NCBI GenBank assembly: GCA_015680685.1
Contig: MNCI01037820.1
Location: 620,634 to 684,633, forward strand
Direction of reading: 5' to 3'
Source: Gnetum montanum
Lineage: Eukaryota > Streptophyta > Gnetopsida > Gnetales > Gnetaceae
DNA: 64,000 nucleotides
Both the position numbers and the translations under genes were made by a program. Below the pieces are notes generated by a model. That model saw only the letters and a list, made by a program, of their open reading frames with translations. It did no database searches and had not been told where the DNA came from. Below, piece by piece: positions 33,475 through 45,066 of this stretch (positions within the stretch are counted from its first letter, which is position 1; every line of letters begins with the position of its first letter).

Positions 33475-33600
33475 ATAGGACACGATATCGGGTACTCGGA
33501 ATCGGGTTTGCCGTGATATTGAGTACCCAGTATTGGGTCTGACATGATATCGAGTATGCACTATCGCGTATGCAATATCACGTCTATAAAAACTATATAT
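33475..33600 (+). promoter_or_regulatory. Internal U3-like promoter upstream of the env-like ORF (element B)
   Basis: GACACGATATCGGG, TGATATTGAGTACCC, ATGATATCGAGTATG and TATCGCGTATGCAATATCAC run into CTATAAAAACTATATATATG (TATAAAA at 33585). This mirrors the U3 of the element's own LTR: a GATATC array, then TATA at about 80-110 bases. Transcription from here would give the env-like ORF its own mRNA. Confidence 0.6.
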
Positions 33601-33778
33601 ATGGGGCCTCCACACACTCAAAATTCATTTCCAATAGTTGACATGGGGAGAGTTGTTCAAATTTTCTTCCACAATTTTTAGCTCTTTGAGAGTTTAACAT
33701 TCAACCGTCAATATTTTGCTCATTAATGCTCTGATTTCTTTTCCAGTCAAACCTAATTAAACTTGGAGTGTTTAACTT

Positions 33779-33790
33779 AGTCATGGGGGA
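33779..33790 (+). promoter_or_regulatory. Internal polypurine-tract-like motif AGTCATGGGGGA
   Basis: Same motif as the polypurine tract at 37067. Equivalent copies stand at 2794 (A), 43697 (C) and, in weaker form, 57400 (D). Confidence 0.5.
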
Positions 33791-33855
33791 GGGGTACAGT
33801 AAAATTTGCACCTAACTTTTTCAAAATTTGCTATTACTTGAAGGATATCATAGGG

Positions 33856-34116
33856 GTAAGTACTATTAGGAAATGTTAAAAACTCATGCCAAACTAATTT
33901 TCTTCCTTCACCTAGATCATTTAAATTATTATTGGAGTCACCTAAGCAAATTGGGCCTAACATTAAAACTTTTAGGGGAACTTCCTTGAAAATTTTCTAA
34001 CTCTAAAATCACACTAAGCAAAGAATTCAACATTTATTAAAGGCAATGAGTAAGGTATGAGATAATTGAACTTCTTTAAATAACCTTACTAATAATTGAT
34101 CTTTGTGTGATTACAG
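33856..34116 (+). other. Probable intron before the env-like ORF (element B)
   Basis: A near-consensus donor AGG|GTAAGTAC at 33856 and an acceptor GTGTGATTACAG ending at 34116 bound 261 bases. The ATG of the ORF is the first codon after the acceptor. Element A keeps a weaker form of the donor (AAGG|GTAATTAG, about 2874). Splicing has been reported for env-like ORFs of Athila elements. Confidence 0.55.
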
Positions 34117-36899
34117 ATGGCTCGTAAATGAGGACAACAAGGAGGTCCTTCTCAAGGTGCAGCCAAACACCTGAGAAGACGCAAAGGCCAAGGTCCTCAT
34201 GCAGAACATGAAGAACAGGAGGCACAATCATTCAGCATCCATCAAGAAACCCCTATTACTGCACAATCAGATCAAGCAGAAGGTAGAGAAGGTAGGGAAC
34301 CTGAACAGGGAAAACATTTCACTTTATCCCCGAAATGTGTTCAAGCCATTTGGGAAAGGTCCACATCCACTACAATGATTGTGGAACTTATTGTTGGGCC
34401 TTTTACTAAATTCTCCCCTGAACCAGTCAAGGATCAACTCAAGGGATCTCCACTATGGCCTATCCTCTCAATAAGTGGAGAATGGTATTTGGGTGAAACC
34501 TATCAATTTTGGCATAATAAAGAAGAAGGCACCACCATAGATATTGGTAGAATTTTAATTGATTTCTTCATAAAGGCCATTGTGGAAGTTCTGAATCTTC
34601 CAAATACAGGGCCTAAAGTTGTTCATCTGTCCACTTGCTCTAATGTAGATGCAAGAAAAGTATGGCTAAAAGCATATATAGCAAAGAAGACAAGAAATAT
34701 GGAGAACTAAACCTCGAAGAAAGAATTTACTTTAAAAGTGGCACCTATCACATTTTTTCAATGAAAGGGTTAAATAGGATTTCTACATATCCGACTAGAG
34801 GAAGTGCAATTTTGATGGGCAAGGTTGATGCCAATTTGCCCCATTTGTATTTAACAAAGATATTAAGGTGATTTGAAGAACGGAAGATAGGCAATTTTTC
34901 ACTTCTCCTTCCATGTCTAATGAAGAAGCTATGCTAGCATGCTGGAAATCTAGAGTACACTAATGATGTCCTCAGAAAAGCTCAAAATACCTCATATGCT
35001 GAATTACTTAAGCCACCAGCACCAAGAAAAGATGTTGGAGCCTAAGAAAGAATAGATAGTTGGAGCCACTACACCTCAAATAGCAAGGCCTAGCCAACTT
35101 CCATATATGAGGCTCAGCCAATAATAAGAAGCAAGGCCTAGCACATAACCCACAGGCTAGCAAGACCAACAACTGCCACCACCTCCGCAAGATTATCAAT
35201 TGTTGATGAGCCATCTCAAGGCCATCACAGAGACGATCAGTTGGGAAATTAGGGATGAAGCCAATCTCTTCAAGGTGATCGAAGATGTTGTAAAACCCAT
35301 CATATTAATCAATCCTACAAGAAGCAAAGTCTCAATTCAATTAGGAGGAGGGGAATTGCATTGGTCATAATAAATCTCTAGGAATGCTGCATCATTCCAA
35401 GTACAATTGAAAACTGGTGAAGGAGCCACAGTGGTGGTCATGCAACCCCAAGATGCAACTGGAGTAGTAGAGGTGATCATAGACCACATCAAAGAATCAT
35501 TTAATGTTTCTATTGTGCCACATGTAGATTTCACAGGAGCACATGATGCTCAAGTTCTAGCAGATATCTCAATGACTCTTGCGGAACATGAGGATGCTCT
35601 GAATCACTTGCTACAAATAGGACAAGTAATGACATCCTTTTTTGACATCCCTCAGGATGTCACAGTGGCACAATCAAATCTCATTTTCACTAAAGGAAAG
35701 CTAGTCATGGTTGAGGTTAGGGTTGAAGATGTAGAAGATGAGTAGAGGAGACTCCAAGAAAATTTCATTGCCCGACAAGCTAAACAACAAGATCCATCCC
35801 AATTTTTTCCAGCTAATAAACTAGAATCATTTAGGATAGATCAGTTAAATAAATTGTTAGTGGAGAATCAAAGGGTGGCAATGGAAAAATAGAAGGTTGA
35901 TTGGGATGCTTCAAAAGCAAAAGCTCAAAAATATGCATATGCAAAAGCACTCAAGGCCTTACAAGAAGAGAATAAACTCTTTACTGTTAAAAATCTTCAC
36001 TTGAAAAATAGAAGAATGTCCTTGAGGAAAGTTTCCAACAAATGCGAGAATAACTAATAAGAGTCAACTATGACATAAGTTGCTTAGCCAAAAAGAATAG
36101 AACCCTCTCAATGGAGGAGGTACACACCATGTAGCAAAATATAGTCATTGAAATAAGCACATGGAAAAATGAGGCTAAGTAGCATAAAAAATTAAAAGAA
36201 AATTTCCATGATTAGGTGGGAATGTATAAGGAGATCATTGGAAAAGAGATCTATATTGCTAAGGACCACATTAACTCTTTCAGTGCTCAACACACTGATT
36301 GGCGAGCCATAGTAGACACTTATGCCTTCGTCTACCAAGTAGAATTAAAAAGCTAGGACCTACAAATCTAGGATCTCACAGAATACATAGAGTTGGCAAA
36401 TCTGTGGTATCCCAACTTGGCGATGTTAATAGCAGGGCACCCGAGAATTGAGCTAGAGAAGCAGATAGCTGGCACCTATGCCAAATATGAGATCGAGTTT
36501 GCATAACATAAGAAGACATTGCAAAGACTAAAGGTAGTAAACTTTGAACTAGAGGTGGTAAAGGCTAGCTACCAAGGTCAAAAGGATGTAGCAACAAAAT
36601 TGGCTTGATGACTTGAAGATTATCAAGAATTTAGAAACAAAGCTAGAGCCTATGAGGAGGAACGATGACTATTTATGGCATGGTAATTCAAAGCTAATCA
36701 AATGTTTCTGCAACTATCGTGTCCATGGAAAGTGTCGACTCCATCAAACATTGGAACATCAGCATGGACAACATATGATTCTCAAATAGAGGAGGAAAAA
36801 CTTTAGACATTGCTTCAAAACTATCCAGTTTAGAAGCCTAGAGCATAGGATAAAGGGAAGAAGCCCGTGCAGAAGCTACCACCATTAGGAACCACATGA
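34117..36899 (+). pseudogene. Env-like ORF of element B
   Basis: Starts MARK, a stop (CGA to TGA), then GQQGGPSQGAAKHLRRR. The N-terminal domain is open at 34375-34680 (ISGEWYLGETYQFWHNKEE, FFIKAIVEVLNLPNTGPKVV) and, after a frameshift near 34680, at 34690-34871 (YGELNLEERIYF, MGKVDANLPHLYLTKILR). It resembles the Transposase_32 domain. A linker and a second block at 35407-35745 follow (GATVVVMQPQDATGVVEVII, LAEHEDALNHLLQIGQVM), then a long charged coiled coil to the C-terminal PLGTT-stop. I see no clear signal peptide or membrane span, so env is a label of position, not function. Confidence 0.7.
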
Positions 36900-37066
36900 G
36901 TTCCAAAAAAATTTCTATTTTCTATTAGTGTCAAGATTTTCTTTTGTCTATTCCCACACTATGGCATGAAATAATCCATAGTCACTCAATAATCCCATAC
37001 ATATCCATTATGTAATCAAATGAACTTGTTCCTCATTTTGTTTGACTCGAGGACAAATTTTTATTC
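36900..37066 (+). other. 3' untranslated region of element B
   Basis: Non-coding. Shares CTCGAGGACAAATTTTTATTC with element A just before the polypurine tract. Confidence 0.5.
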
Positions 37067-37079
37067 AATCATGGGGGTA
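37067..37079 (+). promoter_or_regulatory. Polypurine tract of element B
   Basis: AATCATGGGGGTA directly before the 3' LTR. Confidence 0.75.
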
Positions 37080-37951
37080 GGATGAATCGCAGTTTGCTAG
37101 GCCCTGATATTGGGTACACAATATCAGATATGCAATATCACAACCTGGATACAATATCGTATACATGATATCATGATTCCTATGTTGGCCTATAAATATA
37201 GCACTCAGGTGCACAAGAAGGAGTCATTAGAATAGTTAGTCATTAGGAATCTTAAGTCTTTTTGTCAATTTTTAGTTAGTTTTTAGTTCTTTTCTCAAGT
37301 GCATGCCTACAGTGTCATGCTTGTAATTGTATGAAACCTTTGTTTGAGTGTGATGTACTTGTACATGCACACGATCAGTAATAAAGATCAAGATTATTCC
37401 ATCATTGCAGCATTTACTTAGCTTTTAATTATTTTAACTGTTAATTATTTATTATTGTTTTGTTAGTTAATATTTCTTTTATCATCATTTACTATTCATG
37501 TTGTTAACATAGAATGAGTATGTCTTAATCATGAACATTTAAGTATAACTATGTGGTAACCTAGTAGCATATCAAGTAGTGCATCAAGTGATGTGTACTT
37601 GGTAATCCCAAAAGTAGTACATGAAGTCCAAGTTGTGTACGAATGATTAAGAATGGATTCTCATTGCACTTAGGCTAGCTTAGATTTTATTTTCTATTTC
37701 TTATTAGCTTAATTAAGTTACTTCTCATTGTCCTTAGGAGTAGCATAGCCATAGAAACCACATCATACACTCCACTGTGGACTAAATCATACATGACAAA
37801 GCAAATACTAGTCTAGGTGGAAATATAGTGAGCTACAATCAATGTATAACTGTCTAGATGCCACAACTAGTCCATCTGTAGAGTTCGACTAAATCGTGCA
37901 TACACACTCGTATTCATATGGTTGAGAATAAGGGTACCTCACCACTCATCA
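37080..37951 (+). repeat. 3' LTR of element B
   Basis: Opens GGATGAATCGC, where the first T has become G, and closes CACTCATCA. The TATA box TATAAATATAG is at 37191 and AATAAAGATC at about 37380. It aligns with 28680-29523. Confidence 0.85.
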
Positions 37952-38234
37952 TCTACTATCTTATATGGTGCTGAATATTAGGAAATACAAAAGAGGTATG
38001 AATAATAAATTAGTGTGGTAGAAATCCAAATGATTCGATAGATGCTAAATATTACTAGAAGAGATAAATTACATAATAAAGACATTAGAGGAAGACTTAG
38101 AGTAGTGTCTATTTCAGATAAGCTACAAGAATGATGACTTAGATGGTTTAGACATGTGCAAAGAATATTAGACAATAAGCCTATAAACAAAGGTTACTAC
38201 ATTACTCTCGTAGGAAAGCCACCCAAACGAAGAC
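37952..38234 (+). pseudogene. LINE L1, post-RT piece between elements B and C
   Basis: Starts with TATCTTATATGGTGCTGAATA, matching the LYGAEYW motif that follows RT in RTE elements. It ends in LRWFRHVQRI and GKPPKRR (38140-38230), the usual RWFGHVxR and GRPxxxW region. It continues at 45067. Confidence 0.7.
38230..38234. repeat. Target site duplication AAGAC of element C, left copy
   Basis: Exact copy at 45067-45071. The join restores the continuity of the LINE. Confidence 0.85.
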
Positions 38235-38765
38235 TGATGAGTCCCAATATCGTGTACGCTATATCGCATCCTGCCTCATCTTCTATAAATAAGAGGTGGC
38301 GCCTTTTTTTTCACATAGTAAGACTTAGACCCTTAGCCAAACTCTTGCATTTTTATTAGTCTAGAGTTAGAATAATTTCTGTGTGCCCGCACTAGAAGTC
38401 ATAGAGTGAACGAATCTTTATTTGAGAAATTTGTACCTGAGCACACAATTGTGTATGGTAATAAAGACAAACTTTATGATAAACCTTGCAACATACAGAT
38501 TAAGCTAATTAGTAATTAATTATTTATCTCCCTTTCCTCTATTAGCATAAGAAATAAAAAATATAAAGGCTATAAAAATCATATACCTCAAGCTTACTTA
38601 ACTATACAACCGTGGAAATACAAGTAAGTTTCGGAAGACAACGATTGATTAACCCTGACTATTTCATTAAGGCGCGTAAGCACTTAGTCGTTGGAGTTTG
38701 ACTGAATCATGTGTGAAACGCTTGTAGTCGTATGGTTGAGTGTAGGGGTACCTCGACACTCATCA
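38235..38765 (+). repeat. 5' LTR of element C, internally deleted
   Basis: Opens TGATGAGTCCC and closes ACTCATCA. Compared with the 3' LTR it lacks about 250 bases: after TAATTATT it jumps to the CTCCCTTTCCTCT segment (3' LTR about 44577-44828). It also lacks part of the palindrome array. The TATA box is at 38284. Confidence 0.85.
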
Positions 38766-38784
38766 TTGGTACCATTGCCAAGGA
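38766..38784 (+). promoter_or_regulatory. Primer binding site of element C
   Basis: TTGGTACCATTGCCAAGGA follows the LTR. It is close to the TGGCGCCGTTGCC form complementary to Asp-tRNA. Confidence 0.7.
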
Positions 38785-38910
38785 CTTAGTTGTTCGTGCA
38801 CTATGTAGAACATAGGAAATCATTCATATCGTTGGAACGCTATAATAAACCCTTAGGGTTAATTAAAGAAAGATAAGACAACGGTACATCACACACCGAA
38901 CAAGACAAAA

Positions 38911-41540
38911 ATGTCTTCTTCTTCGCATAAGAGCATTTTACCTCCTAGGACTAACATAAGAGGCAGTCAACAACATAATACACATAACCAAGATCCTCTA
39001 ATTCCTCAATAGTTTCGTGTGGTATATACTCATCATGATGATTATGTACCCGATTTCACCTTTATTCTTCACCAAGATGAACAACTACGTTGGAGAGACT
39101 TGGAGGACAACATAGTGTTGGCTCCAGACTGATCAGTCCCTAACATGCTCCTTTGTGCTCTCTCACGAATAGGCATGCCACTTTTATATCTAGAATACGT
39201 TGCATGCGATCATGACACAAGGGACTATCATCCCACAAAAATGCAACGTCAAAGGGACTTGCAATAGGAGAGATACCACACATCCTTGAAGGGTAAATGG
39301 TCCCATGATGCTCTACATGTTTTGAGTGAAATTGAGGATGGTGAACCTACTTCAATAGGTTCCCCACAAAATGATGTTCCTTCTCCTAACGATGATCAAG
39401 AGGTGGTATATAAAAACCTCCACTCCACTATTCACAACCTTGGTTTTGATACCCATGAACATGAAGTATTCAACAAAGGAACACAAACACAAGATAAGGG
39501 TGAACGTTCTGATCCTGATCATGATCGTGGCCGAGACCATTGAAGAGAAGGTAGAAAAAACCATCATGGAAATGATTCTCCTTCTTCTTCACCTTCATCG
39601 TCATCTTCACCCTCTCCTTCAGTGTTCAGACGCAGCCATAGGGAAACCAATCATGAGGATAAGGAAAAACAAAGTGTAAAACATCGAGGAGACAGTCGAG
39701 AATGAGGACAAGGGCACTCTAAGGAATCAAGGCATAGAATAAGGGAGAGTAGGGAACCACATAGATACCATAGACACTATGAACGAGATAACCACAAAGA
39801 ATCCCTACTCGCAACTACAAGCATGCTAGATATAACAAAGGTCGTAAGAGTTCCAACAAGGCACCAAAAGGATAGTAGGATCAAGAGGTTAGACATGAAC
39901 AACATCCCATAATTTTAAGGGGGATACAATGCTAATACTCAAAATCATTTACAATCATTCCACAATGCATGTGCCTTCAAAAATATAGAAAATGAATGGC
40001 AAAAACTGAAGTTGTTCTCAAGAACACTAGTGAAAGAGGCTGAAAGCTAGTACCAGCCCTTAGAACTGAAATCCATTCAGAGGTGGAGTACAATGTTAGA
40101 ACTGTTCAATGATAAGTACTAAACGTACTCCCGATTGTCTAACCTACGGAAGAAAATCCAAGGATGGAAGCAAGGAAATCATGAACCCTTAGATGCTGCC
40201 ATGAGCTGCTATTATGCACTATTACATCGTTGCCCTAGCCATGGTTATTCACAATGAGATCAACTATGCCATCTCGTGGATGGAATTAGGCATGAAATAA
40301 GAAGAACCCTTGGGACATATGCCCAAGGAAGGTTATCAAAGCTTAGGTCTCATCAAATTCATAGATTACTAGAGCAAGTAGCCAAAGAAGAAGGTGAGCT
40401 ACAAAAGAGAGAAAGTGTGGAAGAATAAGACCAAGATCCTTCCCTCCGAAAAAGGGGAGTGAGATTTTGTGAGGAGAAAGAAGAGTCATCACTTGAAGAG
40501 ATGGTGAGTAGGAAAACTTTGCCTCTCCAAAAGTTAACAATAGAAGTATCGGCAAAGGTAGACCAAATGTGGGACTCCCTAGATAGTACGTTTCAAACTA
40601 TTCTTAATATTGTAGAGGAGTCTAGGGAGCGAGGTAGTGACCATGACAAAAAGAGAAAGAGAGAAGTGGACAATCTACATAACAAGGGTAAGGGTAAAAT
40701 GGCCATCATAGAAGAGGTTGTGGATTCAGACATAGACACTGATGGTGGATGCGAGATATGCCAATATGACCATCCTATGGGATGTTGCCCAATGATCTCA
40801 CATCTACAAGAGTCTGGGGTGTATGCACTCAACCCATGACTAAATAAATGACAAACACCCCGATGGTTACCTTATCCCCAAGGTAACCCAAGGTAGTTCC
40901 ACCAACCTTCAACATATTATCCAAGTGGAACTCCACCTCAACCCGTTGAGCAACATCAATAGTGGCAATACCCATAGTCATGGGGGATGCCACCACCAAG
41001 GCAACAATACCCCTACTGGCAACCAGACTCATATGGCTACTACGTGCAGAATCCAATCTCTCCATGTGACTCTGTTAGTCACGTTACACCACAACATCAC
41101 TACCAAGCTCATGAGTATTATAGAACTCCTTCTCCTAGGGGAGATAACCCACAAACATGCCATCCTTCAAATCCATCTGCAACTCTCACACCAATAGCTC
41201 CATTACCACCCACTCCAGCAATGCAAGGGAAACTCCCTACTCAACCAAAGCAATGCAATGCCATGAGGGTTGTGAATCTTCAACCTGCTGTTGGCACTAA
41301 TAACCATATGAAGAAAAGACCTTTCTTCAGAACCAACAATCCAACCAAGCCCTCACAACCACAAGCGATTAAACCTTTGAATGTCTATCCATCAAATAAG
41401 GCTTCAGAGCTCACTTCAAACCAAACACCAAGCTCAACGAATACAGTTATGTTAACACATGTCATTACTAATTGGATTAATGTTGGCCACCTTCCCATGA
41501 AATTCTCTGACCTTGGAAGCTCTCTAATCTATCTCTAAAT
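38911..41540 (+). pseudogene. gag: Gag of element C
   Basis: ATG at 38911 (MSSSSHKSILPPRTNIRGSQ), a TAG, then DDYVPDFTFILHQDEQLRWR. A Ser/Arg/His-rich stretch lies at 39560-39800. The capsid region reads ENEWQKLKLFSRTLV and IQRWSTMLELFND (about 39990-40120). Later come VSRKTLPLQKLTIEVSAKVD and a zinc-knuckle-like CEICQYDHPMGCC (40752-40790). A Pro/Gln/His-rich tail (40987-41400) closes the protein. Stops are frequent in the first half, fewer after 40459. Confidence 0.75.
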
Positions 41541-42040
41541 TGTTGGGAATAAGCCATGTAAAGCTCTTCTAGACACAAGTTCCAGAGTTAACCTAATAGT
41601 ACAAGAGATGTACAAAGCCTGAAACCAGCCTCCCTTAAGGAAGAGAAATATTCACCTACAGCTGGCTGACCAATCCATCATTGTTCTCTTGGAACTAGTG
41701 GAGGACATCGTTACCACTGTGTGTGGGTGGTCGTACCCAACTGATTTCCTAGTGATACAAGTGAATAAAAATAAAGGGGACATCCCAATAATAATGGGAA
41801 GGGCATGGCTAAGTACTGTAGATGCACATCTAGGAATCCACGAGCTTTCCTTGGAAATATCTAAGGAGAACACTTTTGGAAAGATCGAGAAGCAGAAAGT
41901 TCCATGCATAGCATACAATGATACAAGGTGCAATTGCGTGCAAAGATCATGGGTTGGGCAAAGTTTAGCATTGCCTGCATGTAACCGATATGCACAAGAC
42001 CTTAACCTACAAAAGTTCTTGTATGCAGCAGCCACATGAC
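41541..42040 (+). pseudogene. pol: Protease of element C
   Basis: The retropepsin motif reads KALLDTSSRVNLIVQEMY. The catalytic Asp-Thr is kept, but the next Gly is Ser. Further on, LADQSIIVLLELVEDIVTTV and PTDFLVIQV, then IIMGRAWLSTVDAHLG, match the Athila protease. The frame stays open to 42039. Confidence 0.75.
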
Positions 42041-42253
42041 AAAGAGACACCCAATGGCTGATAGCTGATCAAGAGAGTAACTCACTAACATGCATGGAAC
42101 TAACTGAGGGAATAACTAGTGCTTACATCGAAAGCATAGATGCACTCAAGCAAGTCCTTCATGAACTTTCAAACCTTAATCTAGAAAACATCAACTAGGG
42201 GAAGTTGGAAATTCCTATAAAAGTTAGACTAGAACGTTAATAAGAGATTTTCA
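42041..42253 (+). other. Deletion scar where RT, RNase H and integrase are missing (element C)
   Basis: After a short pre-RT stretch (ADQESNSLTCMELTE, about 42060-42110) the sequence passes at about 42230-42245 into the segment that in element D lies at about 55845 (GATAAGAGATT then TCAATGTG), the end of the integrase region. About 3 kb of pol is absent. Confidence 0.7.
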
Positions 42254-44253
42254 GTCAATGTGAAAGAGACCAAACCTTTCCATGAATTTAGAACGATTAG
42301 TGCACATAATACCTTTGAGAAGGGATGACCCTGCTCATTATTTCGGATCTCCCCCTTCCAACTCAATCATGGGAGAGATGGCCACCTCTGCTAACCAATT
42401 GAGGCCCTCAGTTCCTTTTTAAGTTTTTTTTTACACATTTTTGTTTTACAAATTTCTTTAACTTTTCTTGTTTTTGTTTTGCAACATCGCTTATAATTTT
42501 TCATTTCCTTGTGTGATTGTTTGTTTTTTTAGGTTCGTCACCTAATAAGTGCTCTTGATGGTGGTATGAACTGTATTCTATTGATTGCTAATGTTTAGTT
42601 TTTACCGTGGAGTAATAATGTTGATACTAAGGTATGGTTATTTTGATATAACAAGCAATGAGTACATGTCATCCATGCATTAATGAATTTCTATGGTCTC
42701 TCTTGGCTTGGAACTATACAATTCCTTTCCTTAATAATAAAACTATTAACAAATTGGTGACTGGGCATATCTCAAACTAAGGAAGGACTCAAGAACTGAA
42801 AAGGGTGTGAATTTAAGGGGATTTGATGCATTTTTTCTAGCTATTATCTTGGGTGCTTAGATGTTTTCTTCTTGAGTTTTCCTTACCATTCCAACGTTGC
42901 TCCATTATTGGGAGGTTGAGCCAATAAAAATAATTCTTTTCATGGTGTGGTTCTCACACAAAAAAAAAAAAGAGAGAAAAAGTGAGAATTCAAAGCACAC
43001 TCCTTAGACAAAATAATCATATGGGCTACAAGCACTAGTTATGGAAATAAAAAAACATGTTCCCTCTAACTAAGGCTCTCTCTCGCTTCCTACTTTTCCC
43101 TTTCTCATTTCCTCATAATGGTGATGACTCTTTGGTGGAAGTATTCTTGTTACTTCAAGTCGATGGATTGACCAAGTGTATTAATGCAAAGTCACTAGAT
43201 GTGGATTGTTTAAGGCCAGATTTGGAATGGGATCTACTCAGTCACATTAACCATACATACACAACGGGTTGTACACCACCTTGTTCTTGGAACTCCATTC
43301 CATTCTCTTCTTCCCATCATTCTTTCTCCATTTTCCACCTCATTGTCGTTTGCATCAGTAATCTATATCTTGGTTGATTCATTGTTTTCTTTTTGGTAAA
43401 TTTTTATGGTTAAGACTTTAACTTTTTCTTCCGAATGAAATTTCTAGAGCCTATGTACTCTTTGAATGTGGGATTGTCAGGGCATTAAGGGCATGAGCCT
43501 ACTTTGGGAAGGATCCACTAGCATTCCTATTTGGTGCATCAATTAACTTCTTTCCCTTAAACATTTCCGCAATCAACATTTTTTTGTTCATTCCCATCTC
43601 TGACAACCATTTTATCAACATTTTCATTATTTATTTTTCTCCATCTTTCTTATTCCTTTTTTTTTTCCATTCGATCGCTACTGGAGGATTACTCTTAGTC
43701 ATGGGGGTCCTGGTCCAATTTTTTCAATTTTCCTAACCCCTACACCTTAGGTAGTCACCAGTGTTATATCTCTAGAATCCATATTAGCCATATCATAACT
43801 CAACCAATGGACCTTACACCGAGGCAAGGTATCAACTGTATTGTGATGTACTTATCCTTGCTCATATGTGACTGTGTTGTGTGTGCATATGGCAATCATA
43901 TAGTAATGGATTGGACCTGGAGGAAATACTTAGGATGGACTGGTGCTGCAATAGTTGTGCAAGGAACAAGATTGATGGCGCAGTTATGGCTGGACAATGG
44001 AAGGTGTAATCTTGGCATCAACAGCAACATGTCTTCTTCTTTTCTCTCTCTCTCTTCTTTCTTAATTTCCAAATAAGGCTGGATGTCAATTGTGTATAGT
44101 GTTCATTCTTGTAGTCATGAACACTAATATTGTCATGTATTGTAATGATTGATCCATTCACACGTCATCCCATTTACCATTAGTTTTCATTCAAGTCAAT
44201 AATCCCATACCTTCCCAATATTTTGTAAGGAACTTGAGAACGAGATTTCATTT
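42254..44253 (+). other. 3' non-coding region of element C
   Basis: Aligns with 55870-57961 of element D. ORFs in it (43057-43377, 43807-44076) are not conserved in frame in D and are not taken as genes. Holds the internal AGTCATGGGGG copy at 43697 and an (TC)n run near 44045. Confidence 0.6.
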
Positions 44254-44266
44254 AGTCATGGGGGTA
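44254..44266 (+). promoter_or_regulatory. Polypurine tract of element C
   Basis: AGTCATGGGGGTA directly before TGATGAG of the LTR. Confidence 0.8.
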
Positions 44267-45066
44267 TGATGAGCCGCAATATCGCATACGCGATATCGCA
44301 TCCGCCACGCAATATCATGTCCTGCCTCATCTTCTATAAATAAGAGGTGATGCCCTTTGTTTCACATAGTAAGACTTGGACCCTTAGCCAAACTCTTGTA
44401 GTTTTCTTAGTCTAGAGTTAGAATAATTTCTGTGTGCCCATAGTAGAAGTCATAGAGTGAACGGATCTTTATTCGAGCAATTTGTACTTGAGCACACAAT
44501 TGTGTACGGAAATAAAGATGACCTTTATGATAAACCTTACAACATACAAATTAAGCTAATTAGTAATTAATTATTATTGAACATTTAATACTTTCCTAGT
44601 TAATTAGTCTCTCTCTCAACCTTCGACTCTCTTGGTTAAGTACACTCAATACGACCACTTTGAGCATGCGTGTAGCACTTGGTAACCCAGTGACGATTAG
44701 CGTTTGGTAATCCTAGCAATGTTGCACTGGTTCAGGATGTGTACGGCAATTGGGAATGGATACTAGTGTTAGGAACATTTAGGACTTAGTTAATGAATAG
44801 TTAATGTAAGTTAGTCACTTAGTTCTCTCTCCCTTTCCTCTATTAGCATAAGACATAAAAAATATAAAGGCTATAAAAATCATATACCTCAAGCTTACTT
44901 AACCATACAATCGTGACAATACAAGTATGTTTGGGAAGACAACGATTGATTAACCTCGACTATTCCATTAAGGCGCATAAGCACTTAGTCCTTGGAGTTC
45001 AACCGAATCGCGCTTGAAACACTCGTATTCATATGGTTGAGTGTAGGGGTACCTCACCACACATCA
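44267..45066 (+). repeat. 3' LTR of element C
   Basis: Opens TGATGAGCCGC, then CGCATACGCGATATCGC, TATAAATAAGAGG at 44336, AATAAAGATG at about 44513, and closes CACACATCA. It is the fuller of the two LTRs. Confidence 0.9.

Larger units (their letters stand above)
28680..37951 (+). mobile_element. Element B: Athila-like element with gag and env-like ORF, no pol
   Basis: Bounded by LTRs 28680-29523 and 37080-37951, with primer binding site and polypurine tract in place. The interior is gag (29651-32067), about 2 kb of non-coding DNA with a U3-like segment, and the env-like ORF (34117-36899). Nothing resembling protease, RT, RNase H or integrase is present, yet the parts that remain are nearly complete and match element A in layout. 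It inserted into LINE L1. The flanks CATAT and TCTAC do not match, so no target duplication is claimed. Confidence 0.85.
38235..45066 (+). mobile_element. Element C: Athila-like element with gag and protease, pol deleted
   Basis: LTRs 38235-38765 and 44267-45066, Asp-tRNA-type primer site, full gag, protease, then a direct jump to the tail of the integrase region and the 3' non-coding part. The target duplication AAGAC is perfect. Element D of the same family keeps what C has lost and lacks what C has kept. Confidence 0.9.

Noticed and set aside
28675-37956. Target site duplication for element B
   Set aside because: The five bases on each side (CATAT and TCTAC) do not match, so none is claimed although the insertion into the LINE is clear.
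43057-44076. ORFs of 106 and 89 codons after the protease of element C, possible env-like genes
   Set aside because: The same region in element D (56760-57780) breaks both frames, so the conservation is at nucleotide level only.
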